NCBI GenBank assembly: GCA_048213135.1
Contig: PS015059.1
Span: 334,093-398,092, forward strand
DNA from: Reclinomonas americana ATCC 50394
Taxonomy: Eukaryota > Jakobida > Jakobea > Jakobida
DNA: 64,000 nucleotides
Reading direction: 5' to 3'
Shown: positions 47,105 through 58,917 of the stretch, one piece after another
How positions within the stretch are numbered: the stretch's first letter is position 1
Layout of the letters: every line of letters begins with the position of its first letter
The notes under the pieces: generated by a model
Told to the model about the DNA's origin: nothing
What the model saw: the letters and a program-made list of their open reading frames with translations, nothing else
Database searches by the model: none
Made by a program: the position numbers and the translations under genes

Positions 47105-47684
47105 TGCTCGTGACACACAGAGTGAGAGTGAGTGAGAAACGAAATTGAGGTGCGTGAATTTTTACAGTGGTGTGACTTCCTTGTCGTTGTGGACCAGCGG
47201 GGGAGGAGGCGTATTTGCGTGCGGGGTGGTCTACGTAGAGGCGCGATGCAAGGTGATTCGAAATTCGAATTCAGGATGTTGAGAACGAACAACAACAACA
47301 ATCTTGCTCATGCATATGGTGGTGTATAACAGATTTAGTTGTAGAAGGAAAGCACACGAGACTTGTTGGCGAGCACTGGTAGATGCGCATGCATATGCTC
47401 ATTGTTGTATTTGTCAGTGAAGTTTCTATTATTAATTTAAATGCAATGTCGCGAGTGAAGTGTTTTGTTGTTTTGCGAAAATATCACTCCCTGCAGGTGA
47501 GCCACAGCGCTGCGTGCTTGCACATTCGCAGCGAAATGGCTCGGGATCGTGGCTCATTAATTGCAAATCCGGCGCATTGCCGGGTCGCAACTTCCCGCCA
47601 GGTTATTTTAGGCTCGGAGTTTTCCGGCAACAATCATTCGCTTCTTCCTCTTTTTGTGAGCACACACCACTACACAACAACATC

Positions 47685-48479
47685 ATGCAGACGCTGACGG
47701 GCAAGACAATCACTCTTGACGTGGAGGGCGCCGACACCAGTGGTGCGGAGGAAGTAGGCGCAAATCAGGATCAGGATACCTGGGCCGTCATCGACGCCGT
47801 CCTCGGCCAGCGACCAGAATTGGCGGACGACATAGAGTATGTCCTAGGTGATATAGAAGCTCTTCTGCTGCAGGGATCAGCAGCCTATGACCTTTGCGTA
47901 ATGGAAGGGCACTGGATGCGCCTTGGCCGCATCACAGTCATCGCCGCAGCTGCAGTTCCCGAGCATGCGCAAGAGCTGAAGCACGCCTTCTGGGTAGCCA
48001 TCAAGGTCGTGGAAGATCTCCTCTTCCGCTTGCAGAAGCAACGCTTCCTGACAGAACAGCAGACAACTCTGCATCCTCTCGACTTCTCTGCTCTCGAGCT
48101 CGAGCGGCGACACTCTTTCACTGCTGCTACAGCTGCAGCCCCTTACTCGAACGCAGAACGGATTCCTGACGAGCTTGTCCCCAGCACACTCATAGCTCTC
48201 CTCAACTGCCTACTTGAGACCGGCACGAACCTGTCGGGACAAGTTGATCGCATGTTGCGCCAAGATCCTGCCAAGATAACTAGTGACGTCCAGAACACGT
48301 TGATGTGCGGCCTCGCTCGGCAGGAGCTCACCTGCGCGCGGGCGGCCATGCAGGCTGTTCAGGAGATACAACGAGAGGAGGAGGACGATTCGCGATGCCT
48401 GCCAGAGATGGTGCTGCGGTGTTTCATCGTCGAGGAGGCAGAGTTGGTGGCATATCGGTGTTTCTCCGACTGGTCATGA
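47685..48479 (+). CDS. Intronless ORF with ubiquitin-like N-terminus, rest unknown
   Basis: An uninterrupted 264-residue frame from ATG 47685 to TGA. The first 13 residues, MQTLTGKTITLDV, equal the first beta-hairpin of ubiquitin with the residues between MQ and TLTGK deleted. After that the ubiquitin fold is not continued: the sequence becomes Asp/Glu-rich (GADTSGAEEVGANQDQD) and then helical (LKHAFWVAIKVVEDLLFRLQ, LVPSTLIALLNCLLETG, LTCARAAMQAVQEIQREEED) with no family I recognise. It is the only sizeable gene here without introns. The same frame stays open upstream to 47460. Its promoter would lie in the 580 bp shared with ERV46, which diverges. It may be a chimera formed from a retrocopied ubiquitin 5' end, or a helical protein with a chance or selected ubiquitin-like start. 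Confidence 0.65.
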   Translation: MQTLTGKTITLDVEGADTSGAEEVGANQDQDTWAVIDAVLGQRPELADDIEYVLGDIEALLLQGSAAYDLCVMEGHWMRLGRITVIAAAAVPEHAQELKHAFWVAIKVVEDLLFRLQKQRFLTEQQTTLHPLDFSALELERRHSFTAATAAAPYSNAERIPDELVPSTLIALLNCLLETGTNLSGQVDRMLRQDPAKITSDVQNTLMCGLARQELTCARAAMQAVQEIQREEEDDSRCLPEMVLRCFIVEEAELVAYRCFSDWS

Positions 48480-48499
48480 AGTGTTGAGCTTGTGTTTGT

Positions 48500-48889
48500 T
48501 TACTGCCATGCAAAATGAATCGCATCAGCAGAGCTCAGCAGCTGTAGGCCCTGTGAGAGGGCAGTGTAGGCGCAGTCATCAAGTGAGAACTTCTGTGTGG
48601 CGCAAATAGTGTCAGCGGCCCGTAGACGCGTACGCGTATACGCTGAACTCGTTGAAGCTGGGTGCTGCAGTAGCGACGCGATGGTTCTAGTTGCCCTGAG
48701 GCTGCGGCGCAGCTGCTGCGGGTGGGGGGATTGTTTGCTTGAGCCTGATTGCCACCAGCACAGCGGAAAGCGAACTCCACGCAGCACCTGTCCACCACTC
48801 GGCGCAATTGGCCGCTCTCGATGCCCATCTTCTTCAACGACGCCCGGGTAGTCTGCGCGCACGATCCAACTTGCGTGAAACGCCACCAT
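48500..48889 (-). CDS. Hypothetical ORF, possible C-terminal exon
   Basis: A 129-codon minus-strand frame ending TICATQKFSLDDCAYTALSQ, then GLQLLSSADAIHFAWQ and stop. The last 50 residues have a believable protein composition, but there is no clear ATG, no matching family and no strong upstream exon. It could equally be chance; the 48480-49142 interval holds nothing else I recognise. Confidence 0.25.
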   Translation of the reverse strand: MVAFHASWIVRADYPGVVEEDGHRERPIAPSGGQVLRGVRFPLCWWQSGSSKQSPHPQQLRRSLRATRTIASLLQHPASTSSAYTRTRLRAADTICATQKFSLDDCAYTALSQGLQLLSSADAIHFAWQ

Positions 48890-49142
48890 TCACCGCAGCA
48901 TCCCACACTGCTGTTGGGATTCAACGAGCATCGATATCGATCGCGGTTGTCGACGTCGCAAAACAAATGGTCATTGCAGCGACGTTCCTTTTGATCTTTC
49001 CGTCTCGGTCCGCTGCCAATACACAACGCTCTACGCAGTGACCACTTTAAACCACCGCATACCACGCTCTTGGGCTCGGAGTTGTCAACGTCGCCGTGTC
49101 CCACACACTCTCTCACTCCGTCTCTCTCACCAACGAGCACAC

Positions 49143-49554
49143 ATGGCCTCGCCATCTGCCGCACGCGGCATCATCAAAGAAGGATAGTTGCGTGCCTCTG
49201 TGCAACAACACAAACAGCATTGTGTTGGTCGCAAAGGGGGTCAGTGATGTCGACATGACTGTGACACTCACTCTCTCTTTGTGCTCAGTCTGGTGAAGCA
49301 AGGCGAGAGTGTCAAGTCATGGAAGAAACGGTGATTTGCATGCAGCAGAAGAGTGTGAGAGAGAGTGAGTCACTTATGGTGATTGTTCCGTGTTGTTGTT
49401 GTTGTCTCTCTTTGCGCAGGTGGTTTGTGCTGTTTGATGTGACGATGCAGTACTTTACGGAGAGCGACAAGGCGACGTTCAAGGGCGAGGTGCGATTTTT
49501 GATTGATGGATTGATGTGATGATGATGGAATTAGTTTGACTGCAGTCATTCTCT

Positions 49555-49610
<56 letters not shown>

Positions 49611-52600
49611 CCTCTGCCTTTATTGCATGCTGTTGTCGCCCACCTTGCATTATCAGTTTCTCCTCTTATCTTGCACCCTTTGCTTTTCTCTCTTGTGTCA
49701 TCTCCCTCTCTCACCCTCCTGCCTGTTCCTGCCGCCCACCGCGTTTCTCANNNNNNNNNNNNNNNNNNNNNNNNNNNNNNNNNNNNNNNNNNNNNNNNNN
49801 NNNNNNNNNNNNNNNNNNNNNNNNNNNNNNNNNNNNNNNNNNNNNNNNNNNNNNNNNNNNNNNNNNNNNNNNNNNNNNNNNNNNNNNNNNNNNNNNNNNN
49901 NNNNNNNNNNNNNNNNNNNNNNNNNNNNNNNNNNNNNNNNNNNNNNNNNNNNNNNNNNNNNNNNNNNNNNNNNNNNNNNNNNNNNNNNNNNNNNNNNNNN
50001 NNNNNNNNNNNNNNNNNNNNNNNNNNNNNNNNNNNNNNNNNNNNNNNNNNNNNNNNNNNNNNNNNNNNNNNNNNNNNNNNNNNNNNNNNNNNNNNNNNNN
50101 NNNNNNNNNNNNNNNNNNNNNNNNNNNNNNNNNNNNNNNNNNNNNNNNNNNNNNNNNNNNNNNNNNNNNNNNNNNNNNNNNNNNNNNNNNNNNNNNNNNN
50201 NNNNNNNNNNNNNNNNNNNNNNNNNNNNNNNNNNNNNNNNNNNNNNNNNNNNNNNNNNNNNNNNNNNNNNNNNNNNNNNNNNNNNNNNNNNNNNNNNNNN
50301 NNNNNNNNTTTCTCCCCCTCCTTCTCCAGTGCCTCGGTCTCTTGTTGCTTCGCCCTTCTGTTTTCTTTCACTCTCCTTTCCTCCTTCTCGCCTGCTCCTG
50401 CATCCTCTTCTCCTTTTCTCTCACTTTTCTCCGTCTCCCATTCTCTCTCCTCCTCGCCCGCTCCTGCCTGTTCCGTGCTCCATCTTCTTCTTCGAGTTCT
50501 TATCTTCTCACGTGCCCTGCGCCCTCATCTCCATCTCCCTCGCCTCCCGCTCTTCCCTTATCGCTCCCCTATCCCTCCTCTCGCAGTTCTCCTTCTCGGA
50601 AGACGCACCCGTTCGCCGCCGCGAGGACATTCCCAAGCGCACCTTTGTCTTCTCGCTGACCAGCACACTCGGGAGAGAGTACCTCATGTCGTGCAACTCG
50701 GAGGAGGAGCGCGCAGCGTGGATCGGCGCCATCAACGAAGCACAGGTACTGGCTGGTGTCACGTCGCATCCTTCAGCCAAAATCCCTTCGTGACTCTCTT
50801 CGTTTGCGACAGCTCCGCGCCCGCGAAGCCAGCACCATGGCCGAGCTGAACCGAGTGGTGACGACACAGGCTGCCGAGTTGTCTCGCCTCTTTGGCTCGC
50901 AGCTGGCCGTGGAAATCAGCTGGTCCACATTTGTTGGACCGCAGGAGCGTATCGAGAAGGCACCGGAGGCCGTGGTGCAGTGGTTTGCGAGGCAAATTGT
51001 GCCCGAGTTCCGCGCGTGTCAGCTGGTGAGCGAAAGTGCGAGGTAGCGGGGCGCAGCACACTTGCTGTCTCGCATTTCACTCCATGACATCCGTTCTGCC
51101 CACGGGCTTTGTCGACTTGTCAATCTTTTGCAATCCAGCTCTCTCTCTCTCTCTCTCTCTCCCACTCCTTTNNNNNNNNNNNNNNNNNNNNTCCCCCACT
51201 TCGTCTCCCCCACTTCGTCTCCCCCACTTCGTCTCCCCCGCTTCGTCTCCCCCACTTCGTCTCCCCCACTTCGTCTCCCCCACTTCGTCTCCCCCACTTC
51301 GTCTCCCCCACTTCGTCTCCCCCACTTCGTCTCCCCCACTTCGTCTCCCCCACTTCGTCTCCCCCACTTCGTCTCCCCCACTTCGTCTCCCCCACTTCGT
51401 CTCCCCCACTTCGTCTCCCCCACTTCGTCTCCCACTTTGTCCCTCTCCCCTCCATCCTTCTCCCCCGTCTCCCACCTCCTTCTCCCTCCCTTCCCCCTTC
51501 CCTCCTTCCCCCTTCCCTCTTTCCCCCTTCCCCCTCCCACCTCCTTCCCCCTTTCCCCCTTTCCCTCTTCCCCCCTTTCCCCCTCTCCCACCCTCCGCCC
51601 ACCCACTTCCACCACAGCGCTCCTTCGACGCGACAGTCATCCAAAGACTACGCCGCCTCGTCGTCGCCAACCGCACCAGTCCGACCGACGAATCGCGCAT
51701 CTCGGACGACTTGCGCGCCATCACGTTTGTGTTCCCGTCGCCCGCGCAGGCCGTCTTCCGACAGCTTCTCGTGCAACTGCGCATGGAGGACGAGCAGTTG
51801 AAGGTGCTTCTTCATGCGTGTCGAGGAAAGCGAGTGCTGCGCTGACTCTTGTTGATGTATCAGAGAGTGGTGGAGGAGTTTCAGAATTCGGCCACGTTGA
51901 ATGTCGGCGTGCGTCTGCAACAACCGGGCGTGGTCATGGTGGTCGTGGACCTGCGATCGGTGGCGGAAACGGAGGATCCTCAAGTGTCGTGCCATCATTT
52001 CGAGTCGAACGCCTTTACGGCCATTCTGGCGGGTGCATTTGCGCGTCTGTCGGAGGATCCGCGCCACCGTGCTGTGGTGCTGTCGAATCTGAAGCGAATC
52101 ATGTTGCGTTGGACGCGGTGTCTGTGATGCAGCTTTTCCCCGTATTCTTAACTCTGTACAATCGTAGCGTGCGCGTGGACACGGGTGATGTGACTGTTTC
52201 CGTCACGGATCAACACGAGCTGGTGATTGGCATGGTGGTGGATCGCTCCAATACGGCATTCCCCGACATGGATGCGATTGTCAACGAAGTTCGCAGGGTG
52301 CGTTGAGGAACTGGGAGGATTGTTCATCTTGATCACATGTGTGCTTGATTGTGTGGAGGAGTTGATCTCCGTTTCGTGCATCTCTCTCTCTCTCTCTCTC
52401 TCTCTCGTGTGCATGTGACATGAGCATTGTCTGCCCTTCTTTTCCCAATTGTAATGATTCTTTTTCCTCTGTCCTTGTCGCTCATTCTCGCTTGTGTCAA
52501 AGTGTTTGCTCTCACATGAGCGGTGTCGGCGCTCATTCGTCGCAAAAATGTCTGTGTGTGTCTTCTCTGTCTCTCTGCCTCTCAGTGCGTGTGTAATGGT

Positions 52601-55600
52601 GTGAAATGTGTCTTTTCGCTCTCCTTTCGTCTTGCCTCATTCTGCCTCCTTGCTATCCTGCATTGTGTTTCCGCGCCCTTACTTCGTTTCCCTTTTGTTT
52701 CCTTCTTCTCTTCCCAACTTTTGAAATCCCTTCTCCCATCTTCTCTCACTTCTCCCTCCCTTCTCCCTCCGTTCTCCCTCCGTTCTCCCTCCGTTCTCCC
52801 TCCTCTCTCCCTCCTCCCTCCCTCCTCCCTCCCTTCTCCTTCCCTTCTCCCTCCCTTCTCCCTCCCTCTCCCTTCTCTCCCTCCATCTCCCTCCCTTCTC
52901 CCTCCCTTCCCCCGTCCCTTCTCTGTCCCTTCTCCGTCCCTTCCCCCTGTTCCTTCTCCCTTCTCCTTCTCCCTTTCTTCTCCCATCTTTCTCCCTCCCT
53001 TCTTCCCTCCCTTCTTCCCTCCCTTCTTCCCTCCCCGTTCCCCTCCCCTTACCCTCCCCTCACCCTTCTCCCCCGCGGCAGTGGTGCGTGGCAATGGATG
53101 GCGTGGCCTACGTCATGGAGGAGGTCTTGCCGATGCTGCAACGCTCTCTCTTTGATCGGCTGCATGGCTTCGAGGTACGGCGCGCCACTCCCGCACCCCC
53201 TCCCGCTCCGTGCGTCTCACTTCCTTTTTTCGGCAGCCGGTGTGCGAATTCGACGCTCCCTCGCTGGAGTCTCGTCGGGAGACCATGATTGAGAACATTT
53301 CGTACCTCCGAGACAAGTTCGTCCGCAACTTTGTGGAGGTTTGGCAACTTGGTGAATGGTGCAGTTGTGCGTGAATGCGATCGCTCATTCCATCACCACA
53401 GGCATTGTGCCAAGTTTTTGATTCCTCGTCGGCGGTGGCGGTGCTCAAGGATGCCGTGCACAAGATCATGATTCGGTGCGTGAGTCGGTCGGCAGCTATT
53501 GCTTCCCATCAGAGTCATCTCACTCGTTTCTCTCGCAGCATTGTTAAGAAGCGACCCGGAGAGGCCGTGGAGTACAACGGCCCCACCAAGCAGATTACGT
53601 GTAACATCTTTGAGCAGCACAGTCTCGGTGCGTTGATCACTTCAATGGCCCAGTGTGCCCTCTCATTTTTTCATCCTTCTTCATTCACTCCTTGTCCTTC
53701 ATTCCACACTTCTCTTGCTGCTCCGTTCGCTCCACGCAGCGAGTTTCTCGGACGTCGCGACGGCGGCAGGTGCCATTGAAGACGGTATCGTACCGAATCG
53801 TCGCGCTCTGGAGTTGGTCGAGAGGATTCTCGGCCAGCGCACGCACACCACCTCGGCGCGCCTCACCCACGCACTCGGACTGGATGAAGTTATCAAAGTC
53901 GACGTTGCGTTTCTCTATCTTTGCTTGAATCGCTGCGCCTTCATGTTGACGACCTGCGCGCCTCCCAGTACCCTATCGACGGCGTGTTTGCCATGGCCTA
54001 CCCCATGGCGGCACTCGATGCCTTGCTAGCGCAGGAGCCAATGGATGCTGAGCTGCTGGCCGCCGCGATTGAAGATGTTGCGTCGCCGAGTCTGCGCACA
54101 GTCCACTCTTTGAATGCTCTCCCTCACTCCACACCGACCGACAGCACTGCCGCCAACACCCCCACGAGCGGCAGCGATTGGCGTTGAAGATTCGCCAAGT
54201 GCGCGTGGTGAATGTTCCACTGTCGCGCGACGACGCTCCCACGCGAGACGACATTGACTCGCAACTCTCCCACACCCGCATGTCCCGCAAATTGACAGAA
54301 ATCACCAAGTGCGTCTCACTTTCTCTCATGGTATTGTTCTCCACTCTTACACATCCGATTCTGTGCAGTCGCGCGGACCTGGCCTGCCAACACTCGTTCA
54401 TCACCCTGTTCTCTTCCGGCGTGCTGACACTGGTCTCATGCTTTGAGTGCACCGACTATCCGGGACCGAACGTCACCGAAATGCAAGAATTCCTCAATCT
54501 CGTGCTCACCCCGGATCGCGCGCTGCTGTCACACTTGGCGGAGTTGGTGAATTGGAGACGAGACGAGTATCGTGCTGATCTGCTCTCGGTGTCGCCGGGC
54601 ATTGCGCTGGAGGTGCGTCGGAATCCTGGTTGTTCATTTGCAGTGGGCGCAGCTTAGTGAGTGTGTTTGTCAGATGAATGGTTCCTCGTTTGAGAATCTG
54701 CTGGAGCCGGAGATGGCTGCGGAGACGTTGCGGTCGACTGCGCGAATTGATTTGCGGGCGGCGATTGATGCTTTGCGTGATGTGAGTGTGGGGGAGGGGA
54801 AGGGAGAAGGGAGGAAAGGGGAGAGGAGGGGGAGGGGGAGGGAGAGGGAGAGGGAGAGGGAGAGGGAGAGGGAGAGGGAGAGGGAGAGGGAGAGGGAGAG
54901 GGAGAGGGAGAGGGAGAGGGAGAAGGGAGAGAGAGGGCGTCTCTTGTGCTTGTGCCTCACGGCATCTTGTTGCCCAGGTGGAAGCCTCACAGGGCACTCT
55001 TGTATCATCGGCGGTGGCCAGTGTGCTCCGAAGTTACGGGCATGCACTCACACATTCATCTGCTGCATGCTCATCCTCTACTTCTCCACACGCACACAGC
55101 CATTGCGCTTGTCAACTTTCCGCTGCCTTCCATGGGCCTGCCAGACAATGAGGTGGAATTGTTGCAGAAGCAGCGACTGCAGGAGCTGATTCTGTTGCGT
55201 GAAGCGTGCTCACGGTGCACTGTCGGTCGACGGCAAGCTGACTTGCCTATCACAGCGATCCATCATTCGGTCAGGTCGATTTGAAGTTTGGCCTGTGCGC
55301 GCTCTCCAAGAGCGGCAAGCTCATTATCATGATGGTGTACGAGAGACCTGCACGACCGGGCGCCGCCACCAGCGACATCAAGAAGATGATTCAGGTGTGC
55401 TATCTGGCACAGACCTTGTCATTGCACACGCTCCTGTCACCTTAACGCTCTCTCTTCTTGTGCGCGCAGGAAATCGCCAGTCGCGAACAGGCACGCATCG
55501 CCGCCGGCGCTGCCCCACCTCCGGTGATTGACGACGGTGGGTGGCTGGTGTTGTTGCAGCAGGGTGGCGTGTTTGTGAAGCACGGCAGGCGCGGCGATCC

Positions 55601-55954
55601 GCACTTGCGCCGTGTGTGGACCGACGCGTCGCTGGACAAGCTTTTTTGGGCCAAGTTGGATGGCTCACGGAAACGCGAGTTGCCGCTGCGTAGCTTCACG
55701 TCGTTGACGCAGGGCATCAGCACCAAGATTTTCGAGCGCAGTGGCCAAGGTCTGTTTTCTGCCGGTGGTGGCGGTGAGGATCCAGACGTTTATCACTCAC
55801 ATCTTGCCTCCTCCATTCACCAGCTCACAAGGCTGGCTTGTATTTTTCGTTGGTGGGCTCCGATCGCTCGTTTGATTTGGAGGCAATCGAGCCGGCGGTC
55901 AAGGAGAAGTGGCTGGATGCGCTGTCGCGTGCGTTGAGATGCTCTCGACCATGA
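49143..55954 (+). CDS. Large protein with N-terminal and C-terminal PH domains
   Basis: Twenty-two exons keep phase from ATG 49143 to TGA 55954, about 968 residues. Residues 10-105 form a PH domain: IIKEGYLVKQGESVKSWKKR, WFVLFDVTMQYFTES, and the closing SEEERAAWIGAINEAQ with the invariant Trp. The central 700 residues are mixed helical sequence (for example LSRLFGSQLAVEISWSTFVG; WCVAMDGVAYVMEEVLPMLQ) with no named domain. The last 120 residues are a second PH-type domain: VFVKHGRRGDPHLRRVWTD, LDKLFWAKLDGSRK, LYFSLVGSDRSFDLEAI and KEKWLDALSRAL. A phosphoinositide-membrane or cytoskeletal adaptor is the natural inference. AATAAA lies 18 bp after the stop. Intron 3 has a CT run and a 558-N gap. 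Confidence 0.8.
51192..51440. repeat. 14-bp minisatellite (TCCCCCACTTCGTC), about 17 copies
   Basis: Nearly perfect 14-bp units follow a 20-N gap (51172-51191) in an intron of the double-PH gene (exons ending 51025 and starting 51618). Because 14 is not a multiple of three, all three frames are read in turn, which yields long spurious Pro/His/Phe/Ser ORFs on both strands. Confidence 0.97.
52735..53075. repeat. CT-rich degenerate pentamer/decamer repeat
   Basis: Variants of TTCTCCCTCC repeated for about 330 bp within the intron between exons ending 52297 and starting 53082 of the double-PH gene. Confidence 0.9.
54825..54935. repeat. (GGGAGA)n hexanucleotide repeat
   Basis: About 17 uninterrupted GGGAGA units in the intron between exons 54674-54781 and 54978-55032 of the double-PH gene. 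Confidence 0.95.
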
Positions 55955-55971
55955 GAAGACGATAATCGTAA

Positions 55972-55977
55972 AATAAA
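55972..55977 (+). terminator. AATAAA polyadenylation signal of the double-PH gene
   Basis: A canonical hexamer 18 bp after the TGA. Nothing else in the 130 bp before the convergent four-TM gene competes with it. Confidence 0.6.
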
Positions 55978-56084
55978 ACACCAGTCTTCGTTTTGTTGGT
56001 GGACACTGACGGTGCGGAGTAGTGTTCTTCACTCACGCACACATGTAGAGAGACACGTACAAGGCTGGGGGGGGAGGACGGAGC

Positions 56085-58293
56085 TCAGAGGAATGCGTTT
56101 TCCATCTCGTCCGACACACCAAGCAACGAGCGATCCTTGTCGGCCGTGCGACGGTAGTGCATCAGCGCGCCGATTTGCAGCACCTAAAAGGGGAAAGGGG
56201 TGAGGAGGGGAAAGGGAAGGGGGGAGGAGGGGAAAGGGGGAAGGGGGGAGGAGGGTAGAATGTGAGCGAAGGGGAGAGTGGGGAGCGGAGAAAGTAACAG
56301 AGTGGAGAAAAAGCAGGATAGAAAAAGAAAGAGAAAGAAGACGAGTAGAGGAAGGTGGTAGACATAGAAAGAGAGAATGGACGAGACTGTGGAACGGTGG
56401 GAAGGTTGGAGTGGAGAAAGTGAAGGCGACAAAGAGGATGAGAAAGTGAAACAGAGGTAAAGGAAAGGTGAGAGAATGAGAGAGAAACAAGACTGTGGAA
56501 GAGTAGGAAGTATGGAGAGGAGAAGAGACAGTGCAAAGGCCACGAATCACCGAGAAATAGAGAGGAAGGCGGAAAGACAGGTGAGAGAAGAGAGAAAGAT
56601 TGTGGAAGAGTAGAAAGCATGGAGTGGAGAGAGTGAAGGCGACAACGAGGATAGACAGTGCGAAAGGCTCTGAATCACCGAGAAGTCGAGAGGAAGGAGG
56701 AAGGAGAGGTGAGAGAATGAGAGAGAAAAACAAGACTGTGGAAGAGGGGAAAGAATACGAGAGAGTGAAGGCGACAATGAGGAAGAGACAGTGACTGAAT
56801 CAGCGAGAAGTCGAGAGCAAGGAGAAAGGAAGTGTGAGAGTGCACGGGCGAGGAAGCAACAGGAAGAAGAAGAGTAAAGGAGGAAGCAGGACGGAAAACG
56901 AAAGAAGAGAAAGAGAAGGTATCCAGACAAGTTGAGAGGAGAAGGAGGCAAGGCGAGAAACGAAGCAACAAGGAGAGAGTGAGAATCAATGAAGAAGGCG
57001 CGGAGATCACTTGCCATGACGAGTCCAGCCAGGATTTCCGCTGCGGTGACACAGAAAGAGCAGTCAGCATCATTGTACGAAAGCGCATGTGAGGCTTCGA
57101 GAGCTCACCTGCAAACACCAGTCGCACAGTGCTGCAGACATAGCCTGGAAGGAAAGAGTGAGGTGAGATACCAGTGTGCCTCGCAGAGTGGCCTATGAAT
57201 GACAAAACTGCTGAAGGCCGGGCCCGTTGACAGGTCGGGCCACATGCAACGGTTGCGCAGATCATCACCAAAGTTGCTGATACTGGCACCGAGCAGTCCG
57301 AGCGTGAGGGCGAGGCAGACGATGGACTGTGAAGCGGTGAGCAGGGGGAAGTGGCAATAATCGCAAGGGATGGCGAGGAGGCGTACCATTTGGGCGACTC
57401 TTGCGCTGCGGGTGATGATGTGCCTGCGGGCATGCAGAGAGGGACATCAGTGAATATGGGGGAAGGGGGAAGGCGGCGTGGAGAAGGGAGTGGAGAAGAA
57501 AGTGGGTGTTGGGAAAGGGAGGATACGGTGTAAAGGAAGGGCAAAGAAAGCGCGAGGAAGGGAGAGCAGAGTGTGGAAACACATCCAAGAACGAGCATCA
57601 TCAGCGACAAGTAAAGAACTGAAACGAGAAAGAAAAGCGTCTCTCACAGACCCGTCCTTTCGGCGAGAGGCCACTCATTCTTCTGACACTTCAGCAATGC
57701 ACAGCATCAGCTTCTGTTCATCCTCAACTACCTCGCCTCCATCTCTCTACCTCGCCCTCCAACAAAACAGAAATGCATGACACTACAACCTTTCAAGCTC
57801 TCGCTCCCCGGTCTGACTCGTTCCCCTTCCTTGGTTGTTTTTATGCATGAGAAGCTCTCCTTCTTTCGTCGTTCATCCTCTCCCACTCGCTCTATCAGTT
57901 GGCCCTCTGCATATGCCCTCTTTCCACGCTGAGGAAGTGAGCCTGTTGCTCTCTGACTCCGACCTCCTTCTATCGTCGCAGCCAAGCTGTTTTCCTCAGG
58001 AAGAGGGAGAGGCGATTTCATGATGAAAACCAGATTGTCTGTCATTCACCCTCTCCCACTCGCTCTATCAGTTGGCCCTCTGCATGAGCCCTCTTTCCAC
58101 GCTGAGCAAGTGAGCCTGTTGCCACCGCACTCCGACCCGCTCCTCTGTCAACGTCAAGCTGTTTGCTTCAGAGAGAGGGAGAGAACGGTTGTTCTAATGC
58201 ATGAATACAACTCCCCCGAGCCCTTCCATTCCTCCCACAGAATGCACTCCACAGTGTGCATAAGGAACCCTTGCGTCTTCCTCAGCGAGAGGC

Positions 58294-58331
<38 letters not shown>

Positions 58332-58751
58332 TCTCTCGTCAGTCATTCACATCTTCCATATCTCGCTCACTCTCTCACCCATGATCCTCTCCCTCCCTCC
58401 CTCCCTCTCCCTTTCCCTTTCCCCTTCCCCCTTTCACCCCTCCCTTTACCCATCCTCAGCACCCACCACGCCAAAAAGATAATCGACTGCGCAATGAAGC
58501 ACAGCGCGAGGTAATCCGGCACTCTGTGCTCCACCTTGTCGATCCACGTTGGATCTTCACTGCTGCGGCTGACCTCATACAACCGCACACCAACCGCAAA
58601 CGCAATGAGGAACGCCTGCACACACACAGAGAGAGAGAGAGAGTCAGGCACTTTAGTCAGAGAATCAGTGACCAACTGTGTCGCACACACACACCAGCAA
58701 GAAGGCGTCGAGTATTATGAAGGTGAACACTCGTGGTCTACACGAGCACAT
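56085..58751 (-). CDS. Four-TM membrane protein, family unknown
   Basis: Seven exons (58751-58695, 58615-58470, 57423-57387, 57326-57209, 57144-57109, 57040-57021, 56183-56085) join in phase to 170 residues. It begins MCSCRPR and then has four hydrophobic helices: FTFIILDAFLLAFLIAFAVG, LALCFIAQSIIFLAHII, SIVCLALTLGLLGASI and VRLVFAAEILAGLVLQIGAL, ending in the cytosolic-looking MHYRRTADKDRSLLGVSDEM. Topology resembles MARVEL/tetraspan proteins, but no family motif is clear, so no function is assigned. The N-terminal Cys pair could be lipidated (inference). Exon 6 is just 20 nt. Intron 2 is about 1 kb and carries a 171-bp tandem duplication and CT runs; intron 6 (56184-57020) is GA-rich. Confidence 0.75.
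57870..58190. repeat. Tandem duplication with about 171-bp period
   Basis: CTCTCCCACTCGCTCTATCA, GTTGGCCCTCTGCAT, CCCTCTTTCCACGCTGAG and AAGTGAGCCTGTTGC at 57877-57950 recur about 171 bp later. It lies in intron 2 of the four-TM gene. Confidence 0.85.
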
Positions 58752-58911
58752 GCTTGCTCCCTACTCTGCGTTTCACTTGCGCACACTCTTTTTCTCTCAC
58801 AATCCCAGAAATCAGAGTATAGCCGTTACTGCAATCTCATTTCCCGCCAACTTCGCGTTTCACTTTGTCGTCCGCGCGGCTGTGTGATGCAAGAAGAGCA
58901 CGGCAAAGTCT

Positions 58912-58917
58912 TTTATT
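58912..58917 (-). terminator. AATAAA overlapping the stop codon of the dynein-stalk/CAP-Gly gene
   Basis: On the minus strand the final codons read CAA TAA AAG, so the TAA stop lies inside an AATAAA hexamer. If used, the 3' UTR would be very short. Confidence 0.45.

Noticed and set aside
49201-49253. Extra exon SIVLVAK between exons 1 and 2 of the double-PH gene
   Set aside because: Direct joining of 49186 to 49289 gives EGYLVKQGES, the correct PH beta-1 strand; including the segment would disrupt it.
51019-51845. Repetitive Pro/His/Phe/Ser and Gly/Asp/Glu/Trp-rich ORFs
   Set aside because: Products of the 14-bp minisatellite read in rotating frames within an intron.
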